Assembly (NCBI RefSeq): GCF_900109355.1
Contig: NZ_FOBF01000014.1
Span: 62,001-126,000, forward strand
Origin: Nonomuraea pusilla
GTDB taxonomy: Bacteria > Actinomycetota > Actinomycetes > Streptosporangiales > Streptosporangiaceae
Length of the DNA: 64,000 bases
Reading direction: 5' to 3'
Below the pieces are notes generated by a model that saw only the letters and a program-made list of their open reading frames with translations, did not search any database and had not been told where the DNA came from. The translations under genes were made by a program, and so were the position numbers. Numbering within the stretch: the first letter of the stretch is position 1; every line of letters starts with the position of its first letter. Shown piece by piece: positions 35,583 to 44,249 of the stretch.

Positions 35583-36347
35583 TCAGCGACGCAGGATGTA
35601 GAGGCGGGTTCCGGGGCGGATCTTGCCGTCAGGCAGGCGATTCAGCCGCTTGATCTCCTCCGCCAGCGCCTCGGGATCCCGGCCGTCCCGGGCCACCGCG
35701 TCGGCGATGCCCCAGGCCGTGTCGCCGGTACGGACGTCCACCCAAGGCAGCCCAGGGTGCTCGGGCACCATCACGGCGACCGAAGCGTGCCCGGCGGTTC
35801 GCGTCCCCAGCCAGAAGCCGCCGAGCGCCAGCAGCACCATGCCGATGACGACCACGGCCCGTCCCCGCCTGGTGAGCCGCAGGGGAGGCGCCGCCCGCCG
35901 CCCGGAGCGCGCCCCCACCCCAGGACCACCGCCCGCAGCCCGCTCACCAGCGAACACCTTCCACCCCTTCCCAGCCGCCCGCCGCCCGGAGCGCGCCCCC
36001 ACCCCAGGACCACCGCCCGCAGCCCGCTCACCAGCGAACACCTTCCACCCCTTCCCAGCCGCCCGCCGCCCGGCCACGGAGCCACGCCGCCCGACCGGGC
36101 CCGCCGCCGCACCACGACCACGCCCGACCCGACCAGCGGCCCCACCATCACCCCGCCCGACCGGGCCCGGCACCGCACCACGACCACCCCCGACCCGACC
36201 AGCGGCCTCACCACCACCGCGCCCGACCGGACCCGCCACCGCGCCAGCACCCCGCCCGAACCACCGCGCCTCCCCCCGGCCCGCCCTCCCAGGCCGCAAT
36301 CCCTCCGTCGCCGAGAGGTCATCTCGCCCGGTCGGTACGACCCTCAT
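35583..36347 (-). CDS. Membrane-anchored LysM protein, SOS cell-division suppressor type
   Basis: A 254-residue protein whose last ~90 residues hold a transmembrane helix (RRGRAVVVIGMVLLALGGFW) and a LysM domain (VDVRTGDTAWGIADAVARDG ... RLNRLPDGKIRPGTRLYI). The position next to and facing lexA matches mycobacterial ChiZ (Rv2719c) and functionally YneA/DivS, SOS-induced inhibitors of division. The N-terminal 160 residues are Gly/Arg low complexity with a perfect 28-residue duplication (RRAAGKGWKVFAGERAAGGG...). ATG 36347 overlaps the stop of the upstream Gly/Arg-rich gene (ATGA). I suspect the two are one ancestral gene split by a frameshift. Confidence 0.7.
   Translation of the reverse strand: MRVVPTGRDDLSATEGLRPGRAGRGEARWFGRGAGAVAGPVGRGGGEAAGRVGGGRGAVPGPVGRGDGGAAGRVGRGRGAAAGPVGRRGSVAGRRAAGKGWKVFAGERAAGGGPGVGARSGRRAAGKGWKVFAGERAAGGGPGVGARSGRRAAPPLRLTRRGRAVVVIGMVLLALGGFWLGTRTAGHASVAVMVPEHPGLPWVDVRTGDTAWGIADAVARDGRDPEALAEEIKRLNRLPDGKIRPGTRLYILRR
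35890..36073. repeat. 84-bp direct repeat, two full copies plus partial third
   Basis: Units start at 35890 and 35974 with identical sequence; the first 16 bases recur at 36058. Each unit encodes 28 residues of the LysM protein. Confidence 0.9.
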
Positions 36348-37312
36348 CCGACCGGCAGCCGTCCGCCCAGGGACCCCCGCCTGAAAGCCGCCTGACCGGG
36401 GACCACCTCACCGGGGACCACCTCACCGGGGACCACCTGACCGGAGGCCGCCCGCCCGGAGGCCGCCCGCCCGGAGGCCGCCCGCCCGGGAGCCGACCTC
36501 CCACGGACGCCGCCGGAAACCGACCCTCCAGCGGAACCGCCCGATCCCCGTCCCCTGCCGGAACCGCCTGTCAACCTTCCCCCACCCACACGGCCCGTCA
36601 CCGCCGCCTCTCCGCCTGCCCGCCCCGTCACGGCCTCCCCACCAGGGGCCGCACGGCCTGTGACGCGCCCCCCTCCAGGGACCGCGCGGCCTGCCACGCG
36701 CCCCCCTCCAGGGACCGCGCGGCCTGTCACGCGCCCCCCTCCAGGGACCGCGCGACCCGTCATGGCCTCCCCGCCAGGGACCGCGCGGCGCGGCGTCGGC
36801 TCCTTTTCGGAGAGCGGGCGGCGTGCTCCCGTGTCGCCGCCCTCTCCGGCTCTCCTCGCCGCAGACCCGCGCACCGACTTGTTCGACTTCGCCCGAGAAC
36901 CTCCGCGCTCGCCCCTGACGTCCTCGCCCCCTGAAACGTCCTCGTCCTCTGAAGGGCGAGGAGCCGGCACCAGGCGCAGGTGCCTCCGCGCTCCGCGCGC
37001 GTCGCTCCTGCCCGCCTCGGACCCCCGCCCGCCGCGGCCGCGCCCCTCGGAACCGCGCCCCTCGGAGCCGCGCACGTCGGAACCACGCACGTCGGACTCG
37101 CGCCGACCGGAGCCCCGCCCCCTGCGACCCCGCCGGCCGGAGCCCTGGTCGCCCTCGGTCTGTCGTCTGTCGTCGGGCCCGTGGGAACGGTCCCGTGCGG
37201 GTGTCCGATCGTCCTGTCGGTCCTTTCCCTGGGTCGTCCGCGTCGTTCCGGCGACGAGCGTGAGCCCTTTGACGTCTTCGGTGGCCGGGTCGGTTCTTGT
37301 GGTCGTTCGCAC
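36344..37312 (-). CDS. Gly/Arg-rich repeat protein, probably the displaced N-terminus of the LysM gene
   Basis: 322 residues from GTG 37312, which has GGGAGG 6 nt upstream, the best ribosome site in the divergent region. The first part (RTTTRTDPATEDVKGLTLVAG and later ARRHLRLVPAPRPSEDED) looks like the ordinary N-terminus of lexA-linked LysM proteins; the rest is Gly/Arg/Pro repeats (11-residue GRAVPGGGRVT and 5-residue units). There is no LysM or membrane helix in this frame. The stop overlaps the LysM start by ATGA. Either two coupled genes or one gene broken in its repeats; a sequencing error is also possible. Confidence 0.5.
   Translation of the reverse strand: MRTTTRTDPATEDVKGLTLVAGTTRTTQGKDRQDDRTPARDRSHGPDDRRQTEGDQGSGRRGRRGRGSGRRESDVRGSDVRGSEGRGSEGRGRGGRGSEAGRSDARGARRHLRLVPAPRPSEDEDVSGGEDVRGERGGSRAKSNKSVRGSAARRAGEGGDTGARRPLSEKEPTPRRAVPGGEAMTGRAVPGGGRVTGRAVPGGGRVAGRAVPGGGRVTGRAAPGGEAVTGRAGGEAAVTGRVGGGRLTGGSGRGRGSGGSAGGSVSGGVRGRSAPGRAASGRAASGRAASGQVVPGEVVPGEVVPGQAAFRRGSLGGRLPVG
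36392..36496. repeat. 15-bp tandem repeat, seven units
   Basis: Seven contiguous 15-bp units, first type CTCACCGGGGACCAC (three), second type CCGCCCGGAGGCCGC (three or four). They encode pentapeptides (PGEVV, GRAAS) in the Gly/Arg-rich gene. The frame change needed to join it to LysM must lie in or beside this array (36347-36422). Confidence 0.85.
36622..36786. repeat. 33-bp tandem repeat, five units
   Basis: Units at 36622, 36655, 36688, 36721 and 36754; the central three differ at only two or three positions. Each encodes 11 residues (GRAVPGGGRVT type). Length is a multiple of three. Confidence 0.9.
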
Positions 37313-37433
37313 GGTTGACCTCCCGCCGTGTGGCCCGAGGAAAAGGCCCAATAAGATCAGCAAATCGAACACGGTGTCGATCGAACTCCCGTACGATGTT
37401 GTACACCACGCTGCGGTCGATTTCGAGGAAGAC

Positions 37434-37449
37434 TCGAACAATTGTTTGA
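37434..37449. promoter_or_regulatory. LexA binding site (SOS box)
   Basis: TCGAACAATTGTTTGA matches the actinobacterial SOS box TCGAAC-N4-GTTCGA with one mismatch. It lies 100 nt before lexA and 122 nt before the divergent Gly/Arg-LysM start, so LexA can repress both. A weaker half-match TCGAACACGGTGTCGA is at 37365-37380. Confidence 0.88.
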
Positions 37450-37548
37450 AGATGATCTTCAACCGAGATACGGTCGCTGTGTGCGACATGAGGACCACAG
37501 ACCGGGAGGTGCGCCGGTGAGGCGGCCCGCCGGGCGAGGAGGAAGAGC

Positions 37549-38256
37549 ATGAGCGAGCGGGACGACGCGAACGGGGTCAGCGACCTCGCGGTGCGCCGGC
37601 GAGACTCCCTGGGGCTTACCCCGAGGCAGCGCAAGATCCTCGAAGTGATCCGCGACTCCGTCCAACAGCGTGGTTATCCGCCCTCCATGCGTGAGATCGG
37701 CGAGGCCGTGCAGCTGACGAGCACGTCCAGCGTGTCGCACCAGCTGACGGCTCTGCAGCGCAAGGGCTACCTGCGCCGCGACCCCCACCGTCCGCGTGCC
37801 CTCGAGGTGCGTCTGCCCGGCGAGCCGGTGCTGTGGGTCGACCCCGACGCCTCCAACGAGGAGCCGACGGTGAGCCGGCCGACCGCCGCGTACGTCCCGC
37901 TCGTGGGCCGCATCGCCGCCGGTGGGCCGATCCTGGCCGAGGAGAGCGTCGAGGACGTCTTCGCCCTCCCCAAGCAGCTCGTCGGCGAAGGCACGCTCTT
38001 CCTCCTGCAGGTCACCGGTGACTCCATGATCGAGGCCGCCATCGCCGACGGCGACTGGGTGGTCGTCCGCCAGCAGCCGGTGGCCGAGAGCGGCGACATC
38101 GTGGCCGCCATGATCGACGGCGAGGCCACGGTCAAGACCTTCAAGCGCAAGGACGGGCACGTCTGGCTCGTCCCGCACAACCCGAACTACGAGCCGATCC
38201 CCGGCGACGAGGCCAGCGTCCTCGGCAAGGTCGTCGCGGTCCTCCGCCGCCTCTGA
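37549..38256 (+). CDS. lexA: SOS repressor LexA
   Basis: A 235-residue LexA. The N-terminal winged helix (LTPRQRKILEVIRDSVQQRG, SMREIGEAVQLTSTSSVSHQL) binds SOS boxes; the C-terminal S24 domain has the Ala124-Gly125 cleavage site in RIAAGG, nucleophile Ser159 in GDSM and general base Lys196 in ATVKTF. RecA-stimulated self-cleavage induces the DNA damage response. ATG 37549 follows GAGGAGG-like sequence. Divergent from the LysM gene with a shared SOS box. Confidence 0.97.
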   Translation: MSERDDANGVSDLAVRRRDSLGLTPRQRKILEVIRDSVQQRGYPPSMREIGEAVQLTSTSSVSHQLTALQRKGYLRRDPHRPRALEVRLPGEPVLWVDPDASNEEPTVSRPTAAYVPLVGRIAAGGPILAEESVEDVFALPKQLVGEGTLFLLQVTGDSMIEAAIADGDWVVVRQQPVAESGDIVAAMIDGEATVKTFKRKDGHVWLVPHNPNYEPIPGDEASVLGKVVAVLRRL

Positions 38257-38973
38257 CCGTCCTCCTGTCGCCCGGTACGGACGTGCGCCCGGCCACCGTC
38301 GCGCGCACGTCCTCCTCGTGACACCTCGACAGTCGGGACATACGGCACACACGCCGTGCCTGGCACCAGCCACCCGTCCCCCAACCCGTGCTCCGGGCCC
38401 AGCCGCACGCCCATCCGCCCTCCCAGACCGCGCCGCCGCACGCCCAGTCGGCGACGCCCGGGACTGCTCCTACGGCTGCCTGGTGACAGCTGCCCGCATG
38501 CCCGGCCTTTGTCCGGGCCAGCCGCACGCCTGTCTGCCCTCCCGCAGCCGCACCACCGCATCGCCTGCCGCATGCGCCGGGCGACCCCGCCGGTCTACTC
38601 TGCTGCCAGGGCTGCCTGGTGTTGGGCCGTCCATATGCCTGCCTGTCGGGGCCCGGCCGTACGCGCGCCTGACGGTCCTGCTGACCTGTCCCCGCCCGCT
38701 GCATGGCTCCTGCTGCACGTCCCACATGCCCGCACGGCTCATGCCCGCACGGCTCATGTCTGCGTGGTGGGCCTGGACGGTTTCGGCGCCGTACCCCCGC
38801 TTGTGCTGCAGCCCCAGCCCTGCCAGCGTCTGCCCTGTTCGTTTCGCGCCTGGAACGTACGGGATGACCATTCGCTCGTTCGTGCCGTATGCCGTCCGGC
38901 GGCGGCACCGGGGCCACCGGGTCACGCCCTCAGGGCCGAGCCCGTAGGCGTACCGGAAATTTAGGATGGGTGG
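38257..38973. other. 716-nt gap without recognisable gene
   Basis: Six-frame reading gives only Cys/Pro/Arg-rich shadow translations. The composition is a little less GC-biased and contains small direct repeats (TGCCCGCACGGCTCA twice near 38728-38757; GGCTGCCTGGTG at about 38475 and 38609). No clear promoter apart from the leader of the next gene (TTTAGGATGGG near 38960). It may be a decayed gene or a repeat-derived spacer. Confidence 0.45.
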
Positions 38974-40083
38974 ATGAGCGACGCATACAGCCCTGAACGC
39001 CTTAAAGCCACGCATGACGGAATCAAATGGGCAGCTACGGGGCCCGGGGTGATCCCCGCGTGGGTCGCCGACATGGACCTGGCCGCCGCCCCCGCAGTGG
39101 TGGAGGCGCTGCGGCGCAGGGCCGAGGGAGACCTCGGCTACCCCACCTGGCTGGACACCCCGTCGTGCGGCCCGCTGGCCGAGGCGTTCGCCGAGCGCAT
39201 GGCGCGCAGGTTCGGATGGGACCCCGACCCCTCGTACGTCCGCTCCTACAGCGACATCAACCAGGCGCTGCAGGTGCTGCTGCACGTCTGGACCAGGCCG
39301 GGTGACGGCGTCGCGCTGCACACCCCCGCCTACCACCCGTTCCTCAAGACGCTGAGCGACATGGAGCGCCCGCTGCGGCCGATCCGGCTGGAACCCGACG
39401 GCGACTCGTGGCGGTTCGAGGTGCCCGACCTGTCGGGCTGCCGGGTGCTGCTGCTGGTCAACCCGCAGAATCCGACCGGCAGGGCCTTCACCAGGGCCGA
39501 GCTGGAGGAGCTGGCCGAGCACGCCGAGCGGCACGACCTGCTGGTCATCGCCGACGAGATCCACGCCGACCTGGTGTACGAACCGCACCGGCACGTCCCG
39601 TTCGCCACGATCCTGCCGGGGCGGACGGTGACGCTGACCTCGGCGACGAAGGCGTTCAACCTGGGCGGGATCCGCTGCTCGGTGGCGCACGTCGGGCATC
39701 CCGAGCTGCGCAAGGCGCTGGAGGCGCAGCCGCCGTTCCTGTACGGCTCGGCGGGGCTGTTCGGGGTGGAGGCCACGGTGGCCGCCTGGCGGCACGGCGA
39801 CGCGTGGCTCCAGGAGACGACGGCCCTGCTCGACCGCAACAGGCGGACCCTCGCCGAGCGCCTGCCGTCGCGGTTCGGCTACCGGGTGCCGCAGGCGACG
39901 TACCTGGCCTGGCTGCACACGGGCGTGCCGGGCATGGCGGCGACGATCGAGCAGGATGCGAAGGTGCTGCTCAGCGACGGCGCGGTGTTCGGGCCGGGCG
40001 GTGAGGAGTACGTGCGGCTGAACTTCGCGACGACGGAGGGCGTCCTCGCCGAGATCCTGGACCGCCTGTCCCGCCTCCCCTGA
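38974..40083 (+). CDS. MalY/PatB-type PLP-dependent C-S lyase / aminotransferase
   Basis: A 369-residue fold-type I PLP enzyme. The catalytic Lys226 is in SATKAFNLGG, the cofactor-binding Asp/Tyr region is LLLVNPQNPTGR...VIADEIHADLVY, and the start WAATGPGVIPAWVADMDL is typical of the PatB/MalY cystathionine beta-lyase group. It probably cleaves C-S bonds of cystathionine or related cysteine conjugates; a plain aminotransferase is possible. GGGTGG precedes the ATG. Stand-alone gene followed by a repeat array. Confidence 0.87.
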   Translation: MSDAYSPERLKATHDGIKWAATGPGVIPAWVADMDLAAAPAVVEALRRRAEGDLGYPTWLDTPSCGPLAEAFAERMARRFGWDPDPSYVRSYSDINQALQVLLHVWTRPGDGVALHTPAYHPFLKTLSDMERPLRPIRLEPDGDSWRFEVPDLSGCRVLLLVNPQNPTGRAFTRAELEELAEHAERHDLLVIADEIHADLVYEPHRHVPFATILPGRTVTLTSATKAFNLGGIRCSVAHVGHPELRKALEAQPPFLYGSAGLFGVEATVAAWRHGDAWLQETTALLDRNRRTLAERLPSRFGYRVPQATYLAWLHTGVPGMAATIEQDAKVLLSDGAVFGPGGEEYVRLNFATTEGVLAEILDRLSRLP

Positions 40084-40165
40084 CCCCGCAGCTGCTTCCC
40101 GCTCCTCCCCGTGTGGCGCGGGGAGGAGCGGGCCGCTGGCCTGCCCCTCCCCTGACGTCCCGTCT

Positions 40166-40450
40166 CAGGAGAGCGGGGGATGCCTGGCGATCCCCCGTCT
40201 GAAGAGAGCCGGGAATGCCCGGCGACGTCCCGGCTCAGGAGAACCGGGGACGCCCGGCGACGTCCCGGCTCAGGAGAACCGGGGACGCCCGGCGACGTCC
40301 CGGCTCAGGAGAACCGGGGACGCCCGGCGACGTCCCGGCTCAGGAGAACCGGGGACGCCCGGCGACGTCCCGGCTCAGGAGAGCCGGGGACGCCCGGCGA
40401 CGTCCCCGACAGAGCCGGGGATGTCGCGCGACGTCCCGGATCAGGAGAGC
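40166..40450. repeat. 35-bp tandem repeat array (about eight units) overlapping a stop codon
   Basis: Units start at 40166, 40201, 40236, 40271, 40306, 40341 and 40376, exactly 35 bp apart, then a 31-bp unit at 40411 and the S41 gene end at 40442. The central four are identical. Each unit holds an inverted repeat (CCGGGGACG ... CGTCCCGG) and could form a hairpin. The first bases of the last unit contain the tricorn stop codon. Units are contiguous without spacers, so it is not CRISPR. It lies between convergent genes and may terminate both. Confidence 0.9.
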
Positions 40451-43400
40451 GGGGGGATGTCCGGTGCGGTGGCGGCCGGGTGTTCGGCCAGGGCGGCGAG
40501 GGCGAGTTCGATCGCCTTGTCGAGCTGCGGGTCCCTTCCGGCGGCCCGGTCCTGGGGGGTGGCGACGACCTCGACGTCCGGGTCCACGCCGTGGTTCTCG
40601 ACGCCCCAGCCCGGCCCTTCCAGCCAGAACGAGTAGCGGGGCTGGGTGACGACGGTGCCGTCCACGAGGGAGTACCGGGAGTCGATGCCGATGACGCCGC
40701 CCCAGGTCCGGGTGCCCACGAGGGGCCCGATGCCGCGGTTCTTGATGCCGGCGCTGACGATGTCGCCGTCGGACCCGGCGAACTCGTCGGTGACGGCGAC
40801 GACGGGCCCGCGCGGGGAGTCCTCGGGGTAGCGCATGGGCTCGTAGCCGCGGGCGTGCGCCCAGCCGGTGACGCGGCGCGACAGCTTCTCCAGCACGAGT
40901 TCGGAGGTATGCCCGCCGCCGTTCTCACGCACGTCCACGATGAGCCCCTCGTACGCCATCTCGGTACGCAGGTCGCGGTGGAACTGCGCCCAGCCGGAGG
41001 CGACCATGTCGGGGACGTGCAGGTAGCCGAGCCGCCCGCCGGATGCGGCGCGGACGTGGGCGCGGCGGCTCTCGACCCAGTCGTGGTAGCGCAGGCTGGT
41101 CTCGTCGGCGACGGGGGTGACGACGACGCGCCGCGTGTCGCCGCCCGAGGCGGGCCGGACGGTCAGCTCGACGGGCTGGCCGGCGGTGCCGGCGAGCAGG
41201 GGCAGCGGGCCGCGTACGGGATCGACGGGCCGTCCTCCGACGGCGACGACGGCGTCGCCGGGCCGCATGGCGACGCCGGGCGCGAGCAGCGGCGAGCGGG
41301 CGGCGTGGTCGGAGGTCTCGCCCGGCAGGACGCGCTCGATGCGCCACACGCCGTCGGTGTCCCTGGCCAGGTCGGCGCCGAGGAGGCCCTGGCGGCGGCG
41401 CGGGTCGTAGCCGGGGCCGGCGCCGTAGGCGTAGGCGTGGGACGTGCCGAGTTCGCCCTGTACCTCCCAGAGCAGGTCGATGAGCTCGCTGTGGGTGCCG
41501 ATGCGTTCGACGAGCGGTTCGTACCTGTCGAGGGTGCCCTGCCAGTCGACGCCGTTCATGTCGGCGCGCCAGAAGTGGTCGCGCATGAGCCGTCCGGCCT
41601 CGCGGTAGCCCTGGCGCCATTCGGCGGCGGGGTCGACGTGGACGCTGATGCGGTCGAGGTCGACGGTGACGGGGTCGTCGCCGTCGGTGGCGGCGCGGGT
41701 CTGCAGGCCGTGCTTGCCCTGGGTGACGAGCCTGGTGCCGTCGCCGCTCACCTCGAAGGACTGGATCTGGCCGCCCAGCTCCGACTTGGAGCGTTTCTTG
41801 AGGTCGTAGCGTTCGAGGACGGTCTCGCCGGTCTGCTCGGTGCCGTCGCCGAGCTTGCCGGTGAGCGGCAGGCGCAGCCACAGCAGCGCGTCCTTGGCGG
41901 TGCGCAGGTTGTCGTAGCGGCCGGCGGGCACGGGCACGGGCACGACGCGGGCGGCCAGCCCGTCGGGGTCCACCTCGGTGCGTGGCGGCGCGTCGTCCTT
42001 CTTGTCCCCCTGGTCGGCGGGTGGCTTGTCGTCCTCGCCGTTGAAGCCGCGGCCCTGGAGGCTGGGGTCGAACGGTGACGGGGTGGTGGCCTGGAGCGGC
42101 ACGATGTAGGGCCGGCAGCCGGTGGGGAACGACAGGTCGAAGACGTGCGCGTCGTACACGGGGTCGAAGGTGCGCACGGACAGGAACGCCAGGTGCTTGC
42201 CGTCCCTGGTGAAGGCGGGGCTGTGGTCGGAGAAGCGCAGCGGGGTTACGTCGATGACGGAGGTGCCGTCGACGCGGCCCATCCTGATCTGCGACAGCGG
42301 TTCGTGGTGGGGGTGGACCCAGGCGAGCCAGCCGGAGTCGGGGGAGAACGTGAGCCCGCTGATGTCGCCCTGGGTGGTGCGGTCGAGCTGCCGGACGGCG
42401 CCGGTGTCGAGGTCGGCGACGAGCAGCCGGCCGTCGTGGGTGGCGACGGCGGCGTGCTTGCCGTCGGGCGCGACGGCGAGGTCGAGGACGCGGCCGAGCT
42501 CTCCCGCGGCGAGCGTCCTGATGTCGCCGCCGGGTGCGCCGATCTCCAGGGCGTCCTCGCCGGTGGCGTCGGAGACCCAGATGGAGCGGCCGTCGGCGCC
42601 GAGCACGCGGGGCAGCCGCACGCGTACGCCGGGCGCGGCGCGCAGCGCGCCGGCGGGGCCGTCGCGGTGGGTGACCCAGTGGGCGGTGCCGCGGATCTCG
42701 ACGGCGCTGGCGCGGCCGGTGGCGTCGGGTGAGAAGCCGCCGACGCGGAGGGGGGCGGGGCGCCTGGCCCGGCCGGGGCGGGGCCCGCCGAGCCGCACGT
42801 CGATCTTCCTGGGTTCGGCGTCGAGGCCGTCCAGGAGCCACAGGTCGCCGGCGTGGACGTAGACGATCCGCCGGCCGTCGCCGGAGGCGTGGCGGGCGTA
42901 GAAGCCGGAGTGCGTGGTGTGCCGGCGCAGGTCGGAGCCGTCGGGCTCGGAGGAGTAGACGTCGCCGGCGCCGTCGCGGTCGGAGAGGAAGACGAGCCTG
43001 TCGCCGATCCAGTTGACCGCCCAGTGCTGGGCGGGGCTGTCGGCGAACAGCCTGGTGAACTCGCCGTCGCCGGTGGCGTCGACCCAGATCTTGCCCGCGG
43101 TGCCGCCTCGGTACCGCTTCCACTGCGACGGTTCGCGCCAGATCGATGAGACGGTGGCGACCTTGCCGTCGCTGACGGCGACGTCGCTCACCCATCCGTA
43201 CGGCAGGCGGGTGGCGGGGCCGCCGTCGAGGGGGACGGCGTGTGCCCAGGTCCGCATGCGTGAGCCCTCGCCTGCCGCGGTGACGGCGAGCACCTGGCCG
43301 TCGGCGCTCCATCCGCGTGAGCCGGTCGCGGTGTTGCCCCAGTGGGTGAGCCGCTCGCCTTCTGGCCCGTCGATCTCGGCCGTGAACACCTCGGGGGCGC

Positions 43401-43593
43401 CTTCGCGGGTGCTGGTCCAGGCGATGCGGGTGCCGTCGGGGGAGAATCTGGGGTATGTGACGGGGGTGCGGTCGGCGGTGAACCGCCAGGCCCTGCCGCC
43501 GGTGACGGGGGCGAGCCAGACGTCGTCGTCGGCGACGAAGGTGACCAGGTCACCATGGAGATGCGGATATCTGAGGTATGCGCCAGTTGTCAC
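40441..43593 (-). CDS. Tricorn-type S41 peptidase
   Basis: A 1050-residue tricorn protease homologue. The N-terminal ~650 residues form beta-propeller repeats (for example RFSPDGTRIAWTSTREG, GWSADGQVLAVTAAGEG, FTRDGKHLAFLSVR); then a PDZ domain (VVAVGGRPVDPVRGPL) and the S41 catalytic core with LIVDVRENGGGHTSELVLEKL and DEFAGSDGDIVSAGIKN, where Ser in GSDGD is the likely nucleophile. It degrades oligopeptides released by the proteasome or Clp proteases in the cytoplasm. GTG start at 43593 has no strong ribosome site. Its 3' end sits in the 35-bp repeat array. Confidence 0.9.
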   Translation of the reverse strand: MTTGAYLRYPHLHGDLVTFVADDDVWLAPVTGGRAWRFTADRTPVTYPRFSPDGTRIAWTSTREGAPEVFTAEIDGPEGERLTHWGNTATGSRGWSADGQVLAVTAAGEGSRMRTWAHAVPLDGGPATRLPYGWVSDVAVSDGKVATVSSIWREPSQWKRYRGGTAGKIWVDATGDGEFTRLFADSPAQHWAVNWIGDRLVFLSDRDGAGDVYSSEPDGSDLRRHTTHSGFYARHASGDGRRIVYVHAGDLWLLDGLDAEPRKIDVRLGGPRPGRARRPAPLRVGGFSPDATGRASAVEIRGTAHWVTHRDGPAGALRAAPGVRVRLPRVLGADGRSIWVSDATGEDALEIGAPGGDIRTLAAGELGRVLDLAVAPDGKHAAVATHDGRLLVADLDTGAVRQLDRTTQGDISGLTFSPDSGWLAWVHPHHEPLSQIRMGRVDGTSVIDVTPLRFSDHSPAFTRDGKHLAFLSVRTFDPVYDAHVFDLSFPTGCRPYIVPLQATTPSPFDPSLQGRGFNGEDDKPPADQGDKKDDAPPRTEVDPDGLAARVVPVPVPAGRYDNLRTAKDALLWLRLPLTGKLGDGTEQTGETVLERYDLKKRSKSELGGQIQSFEVSGDGTRLVTQGKHGLQTRAATDGDDPVTVDLDRISVHVDPAAEWRQGYREAGRLMRDHFWRADMNGVDWQGTLDRYEPLVERIGTHSELIDLLWEVQGELGTSHAYAYGAGPGYDPRRRQGLLGADLARDTDGVWRIERVLPGETSDHAARSPLLAPGVAMRPGDAVVAVGGRPVDPVRGPLPLLAGTAGQPVELTVRPASGGDTRRVVVTPVADETSLRYHDWVESRRAHVRAASGGRLGYLHVPDMVASGWAQFHRDLRTEMAYEGLIVDVRENGGGHTSELVLEKLSRRVTGWAHARGYEPMRYPEDSPRGPVVAVTDEFAGSDGDIVSAGIKNRGIGPLVGTRTWGGVIGIDSRYSLVDGTVVTQPRYSFWLEGPGWGVENHGVDPDVEVVATPQDRAAGRDPQLDKAIELALAALAEHPAATAPDIPPLS

Positions 43594-43769
43594 ACTGGCA
43601 CACTAATGCCCACTACCAAGGGTGGCTCAAGGATTCGCCGCCGAGGTCAAGAGCAGGGGCGGCGCGCGGATGCCCGGCGCCGGTCCGGGCAGGACGAACA
43701 GGACAGAGCAGGTCCTCAGCGGCAGCCAGTCGGATGGGGGCCGTTCCCGAGTCCTACCTGTGAGGGATC

Positions 43770-44186
43770 ATGCGACTGATCGCGCGCCTGCACCAGCTCC
43801 CGCCCCGCCTGGCGACGGGGGCGTACATCCTGAACTCCGGTCTCGGCAAGGCCAGAGCCGACGCGGAGACGGCGGCGTCCGTGCACGGCATGGCGGCCAA
43901 CGTCTACCCGTTCCTCGGCAAGCAGGACCCGGTCGCGTTCACGAGGCTGCTGGCCAAGGGCGAGATCGCGGTGGGCGCGGCGCTGCTGGTCCCGTTCGTG
44001 CCGTCGCTGGTCGCGGGTGCGGCACTGACGGGGTTCGCGGCGAGCCTGCTCGGCCTGTACCTCAAGACGCCCGGACTGCGGCAGGAGGGCAGCCTGCGGC
44101 CGTCGCAGGCGGGCATCGGCATCGCCAAGGACGTCTGGCTCCTCGGCATCGGCCTGGGCCTCGTCCTGGACGAGCTGTGCGGCTGA
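43770..44186 (+). CDS. Small DoxX-like membrane protein
   Basis: A 138-residue protein with about four hydrophobic segments (LATGAYILNSGLGKARADAE at the start, EIAVGAALLVPFVPSLVAGA, LTGFAASLLGLYL, DVWLLGIGLGLVLDEL). The layout fits a DoxX-type membrane protein. Function unknown. GAGGGATC precedes the ATG by 2-6 nt. It reads in the same direction as the F420 oxidoreductase, 63 nt upstream of it. Confidence 0.7.
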   Translation: MRLIARLHQLPPRLATGAYILNSGLGKARADAETAASVHGMAANVYPFLGKQDPVAFTRLLAKGEIAVGAALLVPFVPSLVAGAALTGFAASLLGLYLKTPGLRQEGSLRPSQAGIGIAKDVWLLGIGLGLVLDELCG

Positions 44187-44249
44187 CGCCCCACCATTGA
44201 TCTCCGGAGCTTGGCCGCTGATCTCGACAAACCCGGGTAGCCGGAGCGC

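Noticed and set aside
35070..36395. Long plus-strand reading frame across the repeat region
   Set aside because: It is antisense to the LysM gene, low-complexity, and lacks a ribosome site; it exists because GC-rich repeats keep several frames open.
38318..38947. 209-codon frame in the gap after lexA
   Set aside because: Cys/Pro/Arg/Ser-rich with no domain or ribosome site; typical of random GC-rich sequence.
40166..40450. CRISPR array
   Set aside because: The 35-bp units are contiguous with no variable spacers and no cas genes are present.
40925..43312. Long arginine-rich frame antisense-shifted within the tricorn gene
   Set aside because: Arg/Pro-dominated shadow translation of the S41 gene in another frame.
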